A stretch of DNA of 64,000 nucleotides from Flavisolibacter nicotianae. GTDB lineage: Bacteria > Bacteroidota > Bacteroidia > Chitinophagales > Chitinophagaceae. Numbering within the stretch: position 1 is the first letter of the stretch; the number at the start of each line of letters is the position of its first letter. The DNA is taken from assembly GCF_003628535.1 (NCBI RefSeq), contig NZ_RBCI01000007.1:62001-126000 (forward strand), written 5' to 3'. The position numbers were made by a program, and so were the translations under genes. This document shows positions 45,039-54,839 of this stretch, one piece after another. The notes under the pieces were generated by a model that was given only the letters and a program-made list of their open reading frames with translations, had not been told where the DNA came from and did no database searches.

Positions 45039-45310
45039 CGGGAAAAATTTTAGGGCAACAAAGAACAAATGTACAGCCGAATGAAAACCGACGTCGATTT
45101 TTACCGGCAAGACGAATCCGGTGCATGCGAACAAAGGCTGTTTCGCAGCGACAAGCAGGGCAATCCAAACTTCAAGCGGCTTGTTTTCCTAATGCGCCCT
45201 GGCGGTTTGTTCCTGATTTTAACCGTTATTTGCTTTATAGTTTAAATCTTCGAAACCGCTGCTCATTGGCAGCCATTTTCACTTCTTACGACCAAGTTAA
45301 AACGAACAAT

Positions 45311-46636
45311 ATGCAGAATACGATTGAAAAAACGAATGGAAAGCTCGGGGTGCTGATCCCGGGTTTGGGCGCTGTAGCCACAACGTTTATTGCAGGCGTG
45401 GAAGCCGTTAAAAAAGGGATTGCCCAACCGGTAGGTTCTCTTACGCAGATGGGCAACATCCGGCTGGGTAAGCGTACCGAAAACCGCTATCCCAAGATTA
45501 AAGAGTTTGTGCCGCTGGCAAATTTGGATGAAATGGTCTTCGGCGGCTGGGATGTATACAGTGACAATGTTTTTGAAGCGGCCAGCAAGGCCAAGGTACT
45601 CGAGCCCATGCTGCTCCATGCGGTGAAGGCCGAACTGGAAGCCATCCAGCCCATGAAGGCGGTTTTCGACAAGGCCTATATTTCCAACCTGGACGGTGAA
45701 CATGTGAAAGAAGCGCCAACAAAGGCAGACCTGGCCCGGATGGTGATGGACGATATCGAAAACTTCCGCGACGCCAACGATTGCGGCAGTGTGGTAATTG
45801 TTTGGTGCGGCTCTACAGAAAAATACATTGAGGTTTCGACCGTGCACGAAACGATCGAAAGCTTTGAAGAGGGATTGAAAAACAACGATCCGGCCATCTC
45901 GCCTTCCATGATCTATGCGTATGCGGCGTTGAAACTCGGCGTGCCCTTTGCCAACGGCGCTCCGAATTTGACTGTTGACATTCCGGCGCTGGTGGAACTG
46001 TCGAAACAAACCGGGACACCGATTGGCGGTAAAGATTTTAAAACCGGTCAGACGCTGATGAAAACCATCGTGGCACCGGGACTGGCCGCCCGTGCACTGG
46101 GTGTAAAGGGTTGGTTTTCGAGCAATATCCTGGGTAACCGCGACGGCTATGTACTCGATCACCCGGATAATTTCAAGACGAAGGAAGTTTCCAAACTTTC
46201 CGTCCTGGAGGATATCCTGCAGCCTGAACACAACGAGGAGCTTTACGGGGAGATCTACCACAAAGTGCGCATCAACTATTATCCACCGCACGGTGATAAC
46301 AAGGAAAGCTGGGACAACATCGACATTTTCGGCTGGCTGGGTTATCCCATGCAAATCAAGATCAACTTCCTTTGCCGTGACTCAATCCTGGCAGCACCGA
46401 TCGTGCTGGACCTGGCCCTGTTCATGGACCTTGCAAAACGTGCCGGCATGAGCGGAATCCAGGAGTGGCTTTCGTTCTACTTTAAATCACCCCAAACCGC
46501 CCCGGGCCTGCGTCCGGAACATGACATCTTCAAACAACTCATCAAGTTGCAGAATACCCTGCGCCACATGATGGGCGAGGACCTCATTACGCACCTCGGT
46601 TTGGATTATTACCAGGACCTGGTTGAAGTATTGTAA
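45311..46636 (+). CDS. ino1: Inositol-3-phosphate synthase
   Basis: 441-residue enzyme that converts glucose 6-phosphate to 1L-myo-inositol 1-phosphate with NAD as internal cofactor. Motifs: the Rossmann-type LIPGLGAVATTFIAGVEAV, DDIENFRDANDCGSVVIVW, the catalytic stretch GGKDFKTGQTLMKT, and GNRDGYVLDHP. Length is typical for the prokaryotic form. The ATG at 45311 is the first Met of the conserved core; the frame is open upstream but unlike family proteins. It overlaps the next gene by one base (TAATG). It is the first gene of an apparent inositol-lipid operon. Confidence 0.95.
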   Translation: MQNTIEKTNGKLGVLIPGLGAVATTFIAGVEAVKKGIAQPVGSLTQMGNIRLGKRTENRYPKIKEFVPLANLDEMVFGGWDVYSDNVFEAASKAKVLEPMLLHAVKAELEAIQPMKAVFDKAYISNLDGEHVKEAPTKADLARMVMDDIENFRDANDCGSVVIVWCGSTEKYIEVSTVHETIESFEEGLKNNDPAISPSMIYAYAALKLGVPFANGAPNLTVDIPALVELSKQTGTPIGGKDFKTGQTLMKTIVAPGLAARALGVKGWFSSNILGNRDGYVLDHPDNFKTKEVSKLSVLEDILQPEHNEELYGEIYHKVRINYYPPHGDNKESWDNIDIFGWLGYPMQIKINFLCRDSILAAPIVLDLALFMDLAKRAGMSGIQEWLSFYFKSPQTAPGLRPEHDIFKQLIKLQNTLRHMMGEDLITHLGLDYYQDLVEVL

Positions 46637-47091
46637 TGGGAGTTTCAAAATTGATCACCACGTGCTTCGGCATTGGGTATATACAAAAAGGTGCAGGCAC
46701 AGTTGCTGCACTTTTTTGTTGCCTTCTTTGGTACGGCTTAAAGGGAGCCGAAACCAACTGGCTGGTACAGGCGGCGCTCCTGGTCCTGTTGTTTTTTTTG
46801 GGTGTGTGGACGGCCACCATCGTGGAAAAGGACTGGGGAAAGGACAGCAACCGTGTCGTGGTGGATGAAGTGCACGGAATGCTTATGGCCCTTTTCCTGC
46901 TTCCGTTTCAATGGCAATTTGTACTGGCCGCCTTTGTGCTTTTTCGATTCTTTGATATCGCCAAGCCGCTTGGGGTACGCCGGATGGAAAAATTTCCGGG
47001 TGGATGGGGCGTTATGCTGGATGACCTGTTGGCGGGATTGTATTCGAACGTAGTTTTGCAGGTAGTTGTCAAAAGCCACCTGATTGCATGA
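46636..47091 (+). CDS. PgpA-like phosphatidylglycerophosphatase, likely phosphatidylinositol-phosphate phosphatase
   Basis: 151-residue membrane protein of the PgpA family: CFGIGYIQKGAGTVAAL, KDSNRVVVDEVHGML, RFFDIAKPLGVRRME and GGWGVMLDDLLAGLYSN, the acidic residues that bind metal and phosphate. It has three or four hydrophobic segments. PgpA removes phosphate from phosphatidylglycerol phosphate. Placement between inositol-phosphate synthase and a CDP-alcohol transferase suggests that the substrate here is phosphatidylinositol phosphate. The start overlaps the previous stop (TAATG), and its stop overlaps the next start (ATGA), indicating tight translational coupling. Confidence 0.9.
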   Translation: MGVSKLITTCFGIGYIQKGAGTVAALFCCLLWYGLKGAETNWLVQAALLVLLFFLGVWTATIVEKDWGKDSNRVVVDEVHGMLMALFLLPFQWQFVLAAFVLFRFFDIAKPLGVRRMEKFPGGWGVMLDDLLAGLYSNVVLQVVVKSHLIA

Positions 47092-47459
47092 TTAAATTTG
47101 CCAAAGCGCAATTCGCTTCTTTTCTGGCCTCCCTGGTAGATTACGGGATAACAGTATTTGCTGTTGAATTCGTGGGTTTCTGGTACCTGGCCGGGAGCAG
47201 CACCGGCACTATCCTTGGAGGCATTACCAACTTTTCTCTCGGACGAAACTGGGTTTTCAAGGGAGGAGAGAGGGAGCGGCACATCCAGTTGTTCCGGTAT
47301 TTTATGGTTTGGAGCGGATACCTTTTTTTGGCGACAACCGGCGTGTACCTGCTTACACATTTTGCCAATTTTAATTACCTTGTATCAAAAGCATCCGTTA
47401 CTCTTTTTCTGGCCGTTGCTTACAACTATCCTTTGCAAAAACGGTATGTTTTCAGGTAA
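47088..47459 (+). CDS. GtrA-family membrane protein
   Basis: 123-residue protein with four transmembrane helices and the GtrA pattern: FASFLASLVDYGITVFAVEFV, LAGSSTGTILGGITNFSLGRNWVFKG, and C-terminal YNYPLQKRYVF. GtrA proteins are thought to flip or present polyprenyl-linked sugars or other lipid head groups. Starts within the stop of the phosphatase gene (ATGA). Its presence in the inositol-lipid operon suggests it handles an inositol lipid or a glycosylated derivative. Confidence 0.92.
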   Translation: MIKFAKAQFASFLASLVDYGITVFAVEFVGFWYLAGSSTGTILGGITNFSLGRNWVFKGGERERHIQLFRYFMVWSGYLFLATTGVYLLTHFANFNYLVSKASVTLFLAVAYNYPLQKRYVFR

Positions 47460-47513
47460 TCGTCCAAAAATCATTTATTCGTTCGGGAAATTGCGTTTAG
47501 TGAATCGTTGCTT

Positions 47514-48251
47514 ATGGAATCGAAACCGCTCAGAATCAAACTTCAACTCGGCATTTATAAAATAATCGACCCTTTTGTGAAACTGCTGATCAAAATCGGT
47601 TTCACGCCTAACCTTGTTACCATTTTTGGTTTCCTTTTGAATATTGGTGTAGCGACCATTTTTGTAGCAGGTGCGGAAAAATCCAATCGCAGCGATTTTT
47701 CTTACCTGGGATGGGCCGGGGGACTGATCCTTTTTGCCGGTTTGTTTGATATGCTCGACGGACAGGTTGCCCGCCTGGGAAAAATGAGTTCTTCATTCGG
47801 CGCCTTTCTCGACTCTGTGCTCGACCGGTATAGCGAGTTGTTCATGTTTCTCGGGATTTGCTATTATCTGGTTGCACATCATTATTTTGTTTCCTCTCTT
47901 TTTGGCTTTATCGGACTTATTGGATCGATGATGGTGAGTTATACAAGGGCCCGGGCCGAGGGCCTCGGTATTCAATGCAAAGGTGGATTGATGCAACGTC
48001 CGGAACGGGTAGTGCTGGTTGGCACTTCAGCATTACTTTGCGGCATTTTGGCGCCGTACATCGGGAATGATTTTAAATGGTATGTCAAAGGCATTCCTTT
48101 TCACCTGTTCGAGACCATGTCGATCTTTACCATTCCGCTCACTATTCTCGCTATCCTTACCAACGTTACAGCCTATCACCGGGTGATGGAAGCCAAACGT
48201 GCACTCGATGCGAAAGACCGGGCCGCACGGAAGCAGCCTTCTCTCGTTTAG
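47514..48251 (+). CDS. CDP-alcohol phosphatidyltransferase, probable phosphatidylinositol-phosphate synthase
   Basis: 245-residue integral membrane enzyme with the full CDP-alcohol signature FDMLDGQVARLGK-FGAFLDSVLDRY (D79, D82, G83, A86, R87, G96, D100, D104), flanked by about six hydrophobic helices. The reaction transfers the phosphatidyl group of CDP-diacylglycerol to an alcohol. Neighbouring inositol-phosphate synthase and phosphatase make inositol phosphate the likely acceptor. ATG at 47514 is preferred to an upstream TTG at 47508. Confidence 0.9.
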   Translation: MESKPLRIKLQLGIYKIIDPFVKLLIKIGFTPNLVTIFGFLLNIGVATIFVAGAEKSNRSDFSYLGWAGGLILFAGLFDMLDGQVARLGKMSSSFGAFLDSVLDRYSELFMFLGICYYLVAHHYFVSSLFGFIGLIGSMMVSYTRARAEGLGIQCKGGLMQRPERVVLVGTSALLCGILAPYIGNDFKWYVKGIPFHLFETMSIFTIPLTILAILTNVTAYHRVMEAKRALDAKDRAARKQPSLV

Positions 48252-48291
48252 CGGATTCCGCTATTTTTGTGCGTTAAAGAGTGACTGTTTA

Positions 48292-49275
48292 ATGTTACCT
48301 GAACCCGAGATGCAAGAGTCATTGATTCAATCGCCTTCTTTTGCCAGGCGGGAGAATGAAGGTCTTTTTTCTGCACGAAGCATTTTGTTGGCTGTGTCTG
48401 CCACATTGGGTTATTTACTTTTATCGTATGTGCTAATCGGCTTTAAAACCGACCAGTTGGTACTGGCCGGCATTTTCAATTTCTTCTTTTTCGCCAGCCG
48501 GCCGACACGCCGTTTTATACTGGGGTTTTCGATCTTCATTGTTTACTGGATCATTTTCGACTACATGAAGGCCTTCCCCAACTACCGCTATAACGAAGTG
48601 CATATCGCGTCGCTTTACCATGCGGAAAAAGGGCTTTTCGGAATCAACTGGCACAACGGTGTTTTGACGCCCAACGAGTTTTTTGCCCGAAACGTATCCA
48701 TGGCAATGGACATTGCAGCCGGGTTGTTCTATCTCTGCTGGGTGCCGGTTCCGCTCATTTTCGCGTCGGTCATGTTTTTTAAAAACCGCAATGCCTTTTT
48801 CCAGTTCTCTCTTACATTTTTTCTGGTGAACCTGATTGGCTTTATCGGCTACTATATTTATCCCGCAGCACCGCCCTGGTATGTTGCAGCAAATGGATTT
48901 GATTTCCACGCAGCCACTCCCGGCAATACGGCGGGCCTGGGCCGTTTCGACCATCTTTTTGGCATTTCTGTTTTCAAAAACCTGTATGCCAAAAGTTCCA
49001 ACGTTTTTGCAGCCATGCCATCGCTACACGCGGCCTACATGATGATCGTGCTTTTCTATGGCCTGAAATTCAGGTTGAAAGCCTGGAACGCCCTCTTCGT
49101 GGTCATTATGCTTGGCATCTGGTTTTCGGCCGTTTATTCCGGTCACCACTATATCCTCGATATCCTGGCCGGTATGGGCTGCGCCGTAGTGGGTATTTCG
49201 CTTTTCCAATGGTGGATTCGCACCAGGGCCGGCGGCCGGTTGATGGACTATCTCCTTGCTATTACGGAAAAATAA
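48292..49275 (+). CDS. PAP2/AUR1-like membrane protein, probable inositol phosphoceramide synthase
   Basis: 327-residue protein with six or more transmembrane helices. The PAP2-type catalytic residues lie in MPSLHAAYMM (His) and GHHYILDILAG (His, Asp), and a YPAAPPWY segment precedes them, as in fungal AUR1. AUR1 moves phosphoinositol from phosphatidylinositol to ceramide. As the last gene after synthases for inositol phosphate and its lipid, inositol phosphoceramide synthase is a good prediction. A plain lipid phosphatase remains possible. The ATG at 48292 is 40 bases after the previous gene; upstream in-frame codons overlap that gene. Confidence 0.85.
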   Translation: MLPEPEMQESLIQSPSFARRENEGLFSARSILLAVSATLGYLLLSYVLIGFKTDQLVLAGIFNFFFFASRPTRRFILGFSIFIVYWIIFDYMKAFPNYRYNEVHIASLYHAEKGLFGINWHNGVLTPNEFFARNVSMAMDIAAGLFYLCWVPVPLIFASVMFFKNRNAFFQFSLTFFLVNLIGFIGYYIYPAAPPWYVAANGFDFHAATPGNTAGLGRFDHLFGISVFKNLYAKSSNVFAAMPSLHAAYMMIVLFYGLKFRLKAWNALFVVIMLGIWFSAVYSGHHYILDILAGMGCAVVGISLFQWWIRTRAGGRLMDYLLAITEK

Positions 49276-49402
49276 AACGTCATCACGGGTAAAGGTCGCA
49301 TGGCTCAACCCGAAGCGTTTTTGGATTGTTAAAAGGGAAAATATTGCCTGTATATATTTCTGATCTCGAAAGTTTATTTATACTTTTTTGTACAAATAGC
49401 AG

Positions 49403-49410
49403 TAATTTTG
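49403..49410 (+). promoter_or_regulatory. sufB -7 promoter-like element
   Basis: TAATTTTG matches TAnnTTTG, directly 4 bases before the sufB ATG. The transcript would be nearly leaderless. No -33 TTG lies at normal spacing, so this is tentative. Confidence 0.3.
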
Positions 49411-49414
49411 CACC

Positions 49415-50896
49415 ATGAAATCTGATGAAATTCAGTCTGAAAATATCGTAGTGGACGAAGGCCTTGATATTCTGGAACAAACGGTTCGAAACGAATACAA
49501 ATATGGCTTTGTCACCGACATTGAAGCTGACTCTGCACCAAAAGGATTGAACGAAGATACCATTCGGTTTATCTCCGCCAAAAAAGAAGAGCCGGAATGG
49601 ATGCTGGAATGGCGCCTGAAGGCGTTTCGCCAGTGGCTGAAAATGCAGGAGCCACACTGGGCCAACCTGAAATACCCCGCAATCGACTACCAGGATATCA
49701 TTTATTATTCGGCACCCAAGCAGAAAGAAAAACCGAAAAGCCTGGACGAGATCGACCCGGAACTGCGCAAGACATTTGAAAAGCTCGGTATTTCCCTCGA
49801 CGAACAAAAACGCCTGACCGGTGTAGCCGTGGATGCGGTGATCGACTCGGTATCGATCGCGACCACCTTTAAAGAGCAACTGGCCGAACAGGGTATTATC
49901 TTTTGTTCGATGAGCGAGGCCATTCAAAACCATCCCGAATTGGTAAGACAATACCTCAGTTCGGTGGTGCCCGTTACCGATAACTATTTTGCCGCATTAA
50001 ATGCAGCCGTTTTCAGCGATGGTTCCTTTGTTTATATTCCAAAAGGCGTTCGTTGCCCAATGGAACTTTCCACGTATTTCCGGATCAATGCCGAAAACAC
50101 TGGCCAGTTTGAACGTACGCTGATCGTTGCCGACGAAGGCAGCTTTGTTAGCTACCTGGAGGGTTGCACCGCTCCGATGCGTGACGAAAACCAGCTTCAC
50201 GCAGCCGTCGTGGAACTGGTGGCAATGGACAACGCGGAGATCAAATATTCCACCGTTCAAAACTGGTATCCCGGGGACAAAGAGGGGAACGGCGGTATCT
50301 ACAATTTCGTAACCAAACGCGGCATCTGTAAGGGCAATCACTCCAAGATCTCCTGGACCCAGGTGGAAACCGGCTCTGCCATTACCTGGAAGTATCCCAG
50401 CGTTATTTTAAAAGGCGATCATTCGGTTGGCGAATTTTATTCTGTTGCGGTTACCAACAATTACCAGCAGGCCGATACCGGAACGAAGATGATGCACTTG
50501 GGTAAAAATACCCGTAGTCGTATTGTTTCGAAAGGCATTTCGGCCGGCTTTAGCCAAAACAGTTATCGCGGTCTTGTGCACGTCGGCAAAAACGCCACCG
50601 GCGCCCGGAATTTCTCGCAGTGTGATTCACTGCTGCTCGGAGACAAATGCGGGGCGCATACCTTTCCATATATCGAAGTGAAAAACAAGTCTGGTGTGGT
50701 GGAACACGAAGCCACTACGTCGAAGATCGGTGAAGACCAGATCTTCTATTGCAACCAGCGAGGCATCGATACCGAAACGGCTGTTGCCCTGATTGTAAAT
50801 GGCTTCGCTAAAGAAGTGATGGCACACCTTCCGATGGAGTTCGCTGTGGAAGCGCAAAAACTCCTTGCGATCAGCCTGGAAGGAAGCGTCGGTTAA
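49415..50896 (+). CDS. sufB: Fe-S cluster assembly protein SufB
   Basis: 493-residue scaffold of the SufBCD complex on which Fe-S clusters are built. Family features are the N-terminal [64 protein letters not shown], the right-handed beta-helix, and C-terminal [21 protein letters not shown] with the cysteine and glutamate for cluster assembly. Length is typical. It opens the SUF operon with sufC 78 bases downstream. Confidence 0.98.
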   Translation: MKSDEIQSENIVVDEGLDILEQTVRNEYKYGFVTDIEADSAPKGLNEDTIRFISAKKEEPEWMLEWRLKAFRQWLKMQEPHWANLKYPAIDYQDIIYYSAPKQKEKPKSLDEIDPELRKTFEKLGISLDEQKRLTGVAVDAVIDSVSIATTFKEQLAEQGIIFCSMSEAIQNHPELVRQYLSSVVPVTDNYFAALNAAVFSDGSFVYIPKGVRCPMELSTYFRINAENTGQFERTLIVADEGSFVSYLEGCTAPMRDENQLHAAVVELVAMDNAEIKYSTVQNWYPGDKEGNGGIYNFVTKRGICKGNHSKISWTQVETGSAITWKYPSVILKGDHSVGEFYSVAVTNNYQQADTGTKMMHLGKNTRSRIVSKGISAGFSQNSYRGLVHVGKNATGARNFSQCDSLLLGDKCGAHTFPYIEVKNKSGVVEHEATTSKIGEDQIFYCNQRGIDTETAVALIVNGFAKEVMAHLPMEFAVEAQKLLAISLEGSVG

Positions 50897-50902
50897 GAAA
50901 TA

Positions 50903-50970
50903 TTCAATGATGAATGTTGAATTTTAAATTCTTTTCATTCGTCATTCAACGTCCAAATTTTATAATTCAC
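50903..50970. repeat. AT-rich intergenic repeat between sufB and sufC
   Basis: Repeats of ATTCAA/TTGAAT words (ATTCAATGATGAATGTTGAAT, then CATTCGTCATTCAACG) that can fold on themselves. The same style of repeat occurs in Bacteroidota intergenic DNA. It may tune translation or mRNA stability between sufB and sufC. Confidence 0.4.
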
Positions 50971-50974
50971 AACA

Positions 50975-51733
50975 ATGTTATCAATACGGAATTTACACGC
51001 AAATATTGACGGGAAAGAAATTTTACGGGGAATTAATCTCGATATCAAGGCAGGAGAAGTGCATGCGATCATGGGACCCAACGGTTCCGGTAAAAGCACC
51101 CTGTCGGCAGTGATTGCCGGCCGCGAAGATTATGAAGTTACCGAAGGCGAAATTGAATTCATGGGAAAAAACCTGATGGACTTTTCACCCGAAGAAAGAG
51201 CCGGCGAAGGGATTTTCCTTTCCTTTCAGTACCCGATCGAAATTCCGGGTCTGACAACAACGAATTTTATCAAAACGGCTGTCAACGAGATTCGCAAGTA
51301 CCGCGGCCAGGAGCCAATGGATGCCGTTCAATTCCTGAAGAAAATGAAGGAAAAAATGACATTGGTCAATATTGATCAATCATTGCTGAGCCGTTCGCTG
51401 AACGAAGGTTTTTCTGGTGGCGAAAAAAAGCGCAACGAGATCTTTCAAATGGCGATGCTGGAACCCCGGCTGGCAATCCTCGACGAGACTGATTCCGGAT
51501 TGGACATCGACGCCATCCGCATTGTTGCCAACGGTGTGAACAAGCTCCGCACGAAAGACAATGCCGTTTTGCTGGTGACCCACTACCAACGCCTGCTCGA
51601 TTATATCATTCCGGATTTTGTACATGTATTGTACAAAGGCCGCATCGTGAAATCAGGTACAAAAGAGCTGGCCTATGAACTGGAAGAAAAAGGCTACGAT
51701 TTCATCAAAGCAGAAGTAGAGCAGGGCGCATAA
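50975..51733 (+). CDS. sufC: Fe-S assembly ATPase SufC
   Basis: 252-residue ABC-type ATPase that drives the SufBCD scaffold. Walker A GPNGSGKST, signature LNEGFSGGEKKRNEI, Walker B LAILDETDSGLDIDAI and the H-loop VTHYQRLLDYI are complete. The typical SufC sequence FSGGEKKRNEI distinguishes it from transport ATPases. SufD starts 10 bases after its stop. Confidence 0.98.
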   Translation: MLSIRNLHANIDGKEILRGINLDIKAGEVHAIMGPNGSGKSTLSAVIAGREDYEVTEGEIEFMGKNLMDFSPEERAGEGIFLSFQYPIEIPGLTTTNFIKTAVNEIRKYRGQEPMDAVQFLKKMKEKMTLVNIDQSLLSRSLNEGFSGGEKKRNEIFQMAMLEPRLAILDETDSGLDIDAIRIVANGVNKLRTKDNAVLLVTHYQRLLDYIIPDFVHVLYKGRIVKSGTKELAYELEEKGYDFIKAEVEQGA

Positions 51734-51743
51734 TCATCGACAC

Positions 51744-53054
51744 ATGAACACCATCGATTTAATCAAAGAAAAATACCAGCAATCACAATCGAACAACGGG
51801 AGCAGTTTGTTGACTTCACTCGAACAGGATGCCTTTCAAACGTTCACAACAGTTGGCATTCCCACCGTTAAGCACGAGGAATGGAAATACACCCGGATCA
51901 GTGGCGTGTTCAACAAAGAATATGCTTTCAACCCGGAAAGCCTTCCCGGAAATGTCACGGCTTCGGACCTGGACCCGGTTCGTTTACCCGGACACGCGGA
52001 GGCGAATGAGCTTGTTTTCATCAACGGTTTGTATGCGCCGTCACTTTCGACCCTCCGTTCTTCCTCTCTAACCGTGCTTTCACTGGAAGAAGCAACCAAA
52101 GGCGAATTTCGTGATACTGTGCTGCAGCAATTAGGACAAAGCAGCCGGTATATCAAAGACGGACTGAATGCGCTGAATACGGCTTTTGCAGCAGAAGGCG
52201 TATTTATTCATGTGAAGAAAGGGAAGATCGTCGAACACCCGGTATACATCTACCAGGTAAGTGATGCCCGCTCGGCAAATATCCTGGCCCAGCCCCGAAC
52301 GCTCATTCATGTTTCGGAAAATGCCCAGGTTATTTTTGCCGAAACCTATGCCACGCTTGGTTTGCAGGAAAGCTTTACCAACCAGGTGACAGAAGTGGTG
52401 GTGGAACAGGCTGCGGTTGTGGAATACTATAAAATTCAAAACGATACGGCTGTGTGCAGCCAGGTAGGCACGACGCACATTCGCCAGGTAGGCAAAAGCC
52501 TGGTGAACACGGTGACGGTTTCGTTGAATGGTGCCGTCGTTCGCAACAACCTGAATATCGCCATGGAGGCAGAACATTCCGAATCACATTTTTACGGCCT
52601 GTATTTTCTCAAAGGCGACACGCTGGTCGACAACCATACCGTTGTTGACAATGTTAAGCCCCATTGCGAAAGCAACGAATTGTACAAAGGCGTGATCGAT
52701 GACAACGGAACGGCGATCTTCAACGGGAAAATCTTTGTGCAAAAGGATGCACAAAAAACCAACGCTTTTCAAAGCAATAAAAACATTTTACTGTCCGATA
52801 ATGCCACTGTGAATACCAAGCCGCAACTGGAGATTTTTGCCGACGACGTCAAATGCTCTCACGGATGCACGGTTGGCCAGTTGGATGAGGAGGCATTTTT
52901 CTACCTCCGTTCCAGGGGTATCAGCGAAAAGGCGGCAAAGTCGCTGCTGGTTCATGCGTTTGCCATCGACATCCTGGAACACATCAAACCGGAACCGATC
53001 CGTCAATACGTTGATCAACTGATTTCCGAAAGACTGGAATTTAATTTCGAATGA
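51744..53054 (+). CDS. sufD: Fe-S cluster assembly protein SufD
   Basis: 436-residue partner of SufB in the SufBCD scaffold. It has the family's N-terminal helical region, a central beta-helix (QVIFAETYATLG, YYKIQNDTAVCSQVGTTHIRQVGKS, SESHFYGLYFLKGDTLVDNHTVVD), and the C-terminal KCSHGCTVGQLDEEAFFYLRSRGIS. Its stop overlaps the sufS start (ATGA at 53051..53054). Confidence 0.97.
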   Translation: MNTIDLIKEKYQQSQSNNGSSLLTSLEQDAFQTFTTVGIPTVKHEEWKYTRISGVFNKEYAFNPESLPGNVTASDLDPVRLPGHAEANELVFINGLYAPSLSTLRSSSLTVLSLEEATKGEFRDTVLQQLGQSSRYIKDGLNALNTAFAAEGVFIHVKKGKIVEHPVYIYQVSDARSANILAQPRTLIHVSENAQVIFAETYATLGLQESFTNQVTEVVVEQAAVVEYYKIQNDTAVCSQVGTTHIRQVGKSLVNTVTVSLNGAVVRNNLNIAMEAEHSESHFYGLYFLKGDTLVDNHTVVDNVKPHCESNELYKGVIDDNGTAIFNGKIFVQKDAQKTNAFQSNKNILLSDNATVNTKPQLEIFADDVKCSHGCTVGQLDEEAFFYLRSRGISEKAAKSLLVHAFAIDILEHIKPEPIRQYVDQLISERLEFNFE

Positions 53055-54295
53055 CAGAGACCTTAACCATAAAAGCCGCGTACGACGTCGGGGCAATTCG
53101 CCGGGAATTTCCGGCATTGAACCGTGACGTAAAAGGAAAACCGCTGGTGTATTTTGACAACGCAGCCACCACGCAAAAGCCGCAGGTGGTCATCGATGCA
53201 TTGGTCAATTACTACAGCCATTACAATGCGAACATCCACCGTGGTATTCACACCCTGGCCGAGGAAGCAACGGCAGCTTTTGAAGCGACCCGCGACGCGG
53301 TAAAAGATTTCATCAATGCCCCTTCCCGGGAGGAAATCATTTTTACAAGTGGCTGTACCGAAGGGATCAACCTCGTGGCGCAGACCTGGGGCCGTGCCAA
53401 CCTGAAAGCCGGTGATGAGGTGATTGTCTCGAACATGGAGCATCACTCCAACATTGTTCCCTGGTACCTCATTTGCCAGGAAAAAGGTGCCGTTCTGAAA
53501 GTGATCCCGATCGACGAAAATGGCGAGCTTCTCATGGAGAGGTTTGACGAACTGCTCACGGAAAAAACCAGGCTCGTTTCGGTCGTGCATGTTTCCAACG
53601 CCCTTGGTACCATCAACCCGGTAAAAACCATCGTAGAAAAGGCACACAAAGCCGGTGCGGTTGTTTTGCTGGACGGGGCCCAGTCGACCGTGCACCTGGA
53701 TGTAGACGTACAGGACCTGGACACTGATTTTTTTGTTTTCTCATCGCATAAGGTCTACGGACCGACTGGTGTGGGTGTTCTGTATGGCAAGAAGCACCTG
53801 CTCGAAGAAATGCCTCCTTATCAGGGCGGCGGTGAGATGATTAAGGACGTCGCATTTGACAAGATCACCTACAACGATCTTCCCTATAAATTCGAAGCCG
53901 GTACGCCGAACATTGCAGATACGATTGCCTTAAAAGCGGCTATCGAATTCACCAAAGAAATCGGCAAGGAAGCAATCCGCCGGCACGAAAATGATCTTTT
54001 ATCCTACGCAACGGAAGGCCTGTTGCAGATTCCCGGGTTACGCATTATTGGAACGGCTAAAAACAAGATCAGTGTGATTTCTTTCGTAATCGACAAAGTG
54101 CATCCGCAGGATTTGGGTATTTTGCTCGACAACAGAGGGGTGGCGGTTCGCACCGGCCATCATTGCGCACAACCCCTGATGGATTGCTACCGTATTCCGG
54201 GTACCACGAGGGCTTCCTTTGCTATGTACAATACGAAAGAAGAAGTGGACTCTCTTTTGGCAGGTCTTCAGAAAGCGGTTAAATTATTGGTATAA
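53051..54295 (+). CDS. sufS: Cysteine desulfurase SufS
   Basis: 414-residue PLP enzyme taking sulfur from cysteine for Fe-S clusters. The PLP-binding lysine is K234 in SSHKVYGPTG, and the persulfide-carrying cysteine is C372 in RTGHHCAQP. The NMEHHSNIVPW and YFDNAATTQKP segments are typical of the SufS subgroup. It is translationally coupled to sufD and followed after 3 bases by sufE. Confidence 0.98.
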   Translation: MTETLTIKAAYDVGAIRREFPALNRDVKGKPLVYFDNAATTQKPQVVIDALVNYYSHYNANIHRGIHTLAEEATAAFEATRDAVKDFINAPSREEIIFTSGCTEGINLVAQTWGRANLKAGDEVIVSNMEHHSNIVPWYLICQEKGAVLKVIPIDENGELLMERFDELLTEKTRLVSVVHVSNALGTINPVKTIVEKAHKAGAVVLLDGAQSTVHLDVDVQDLDTDFFVFSSHKVYGPTGVGVLYGKKHLLEEMPPYQGGGEMIKDVAFDKITYNDLPYKFEAGTPNIADTIALKAAIEFTKEIGKEAIRRHENDLLSYATEGLLQIPGLRIIGTAKNKISVISFVIDKVHPQDLGILLDNRGVAVRTGHHCAQPLMDCYRIPGTTRASFAMYNTKEEVDSLLAGLQKAVKLLV

Positions 54296-54298
54296 GCC

Positions 54299-54745
54299 AT
54301 GCAGGAAAAAACGACGATTGAAGAAATAGAGCAGGAGATAGTCGAAGAGTTTTCGCTTTTCGACAGTTGGGATGATAAATACGAGTACATCATTGACCTG
54401 GGTAAAAAGCTGCCGCTGCTGGAAGATCGCTACAAAGTAGATGAAAACAAAGTGCGGGGTTGCCAGTCGACCGTTTGGCTGGGCGCAGAATTTAGGGACG
54501 GAAAGGTATTTTTCAAGGCCGACAGTGATGCTGTAATCGTGAAAGGCCTGATCAGCATGCTGATCCGCGTCTTGTCGGGGCAAACGCCGGATGCGATTAT
54601 CGCGGCCAAACTGGATTTCATCAACCAGATCGGGATGACAAGTCACCTGGCCCAAACACGTTCCAATGGCCTTTTGGCTATGGTGAAACAAATGAAAAAT
54701 TACGCACTGGCATATAAAGTAAAAGAAGCTGCGGAGAAAAATTGA
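54299..54745 (+). CDS. sufE: Sulfur acceptor protein SufE
   Basis: 148-residue partner of SufS that accepts its persulfide. The active cysteine is C55 in VRGCQSTVW. Other family features are FDSWDDKYEYIIDLGKKLPLL and MLIRVLSGQTPDAI. Length and motif positions are normal. It starts 3 bases after sufS. Confidence 0.97.
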   Translation: MQEKTTIEEIEQEIVEEFSLFDSWDDKYEYIIDLGKKLPLLEDRYKVDENKVRGCQSTVWLGAEFRDGKVFFKADSDAVIVKGLISMLIRVLSGQTPDAIIAAKLDFINQIGMTSHLAQTRSNGLLAMVKQMKNYALAYKVKEAAEKN

Positions 54746-54792
54746 ATGTGGTAATTAGCCAATGCGCTAAGGAGGTTTCGAAGAAACTGTTC

Positions 54793-54832
54793 ACATTATC
54801 AAATTATCACATTGTGGAATTATCAAATTGAG
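54793..54832. repeat. TTATCAAATT-type repeat upstream of the DUF59 gene
   Basis: Tandem words CATTATCAAATTATCACATT and GGAATTATCAAATTG occupy the gap between sufE and the DUF59 gene. Comparable words recur in intergenic DNA of other Bacteroidota. They may be a spacer or a hairpin. Confidence 0.4.
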
Positions 54833-54839
54833 TTTTGCT

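Noticed and set aside
45263-46354. 363-codon minus-strand frame opposite inositol-phosphate synthase
   Set aside because: Antisense shadow of a clearly identified gene, no recognisable motif.
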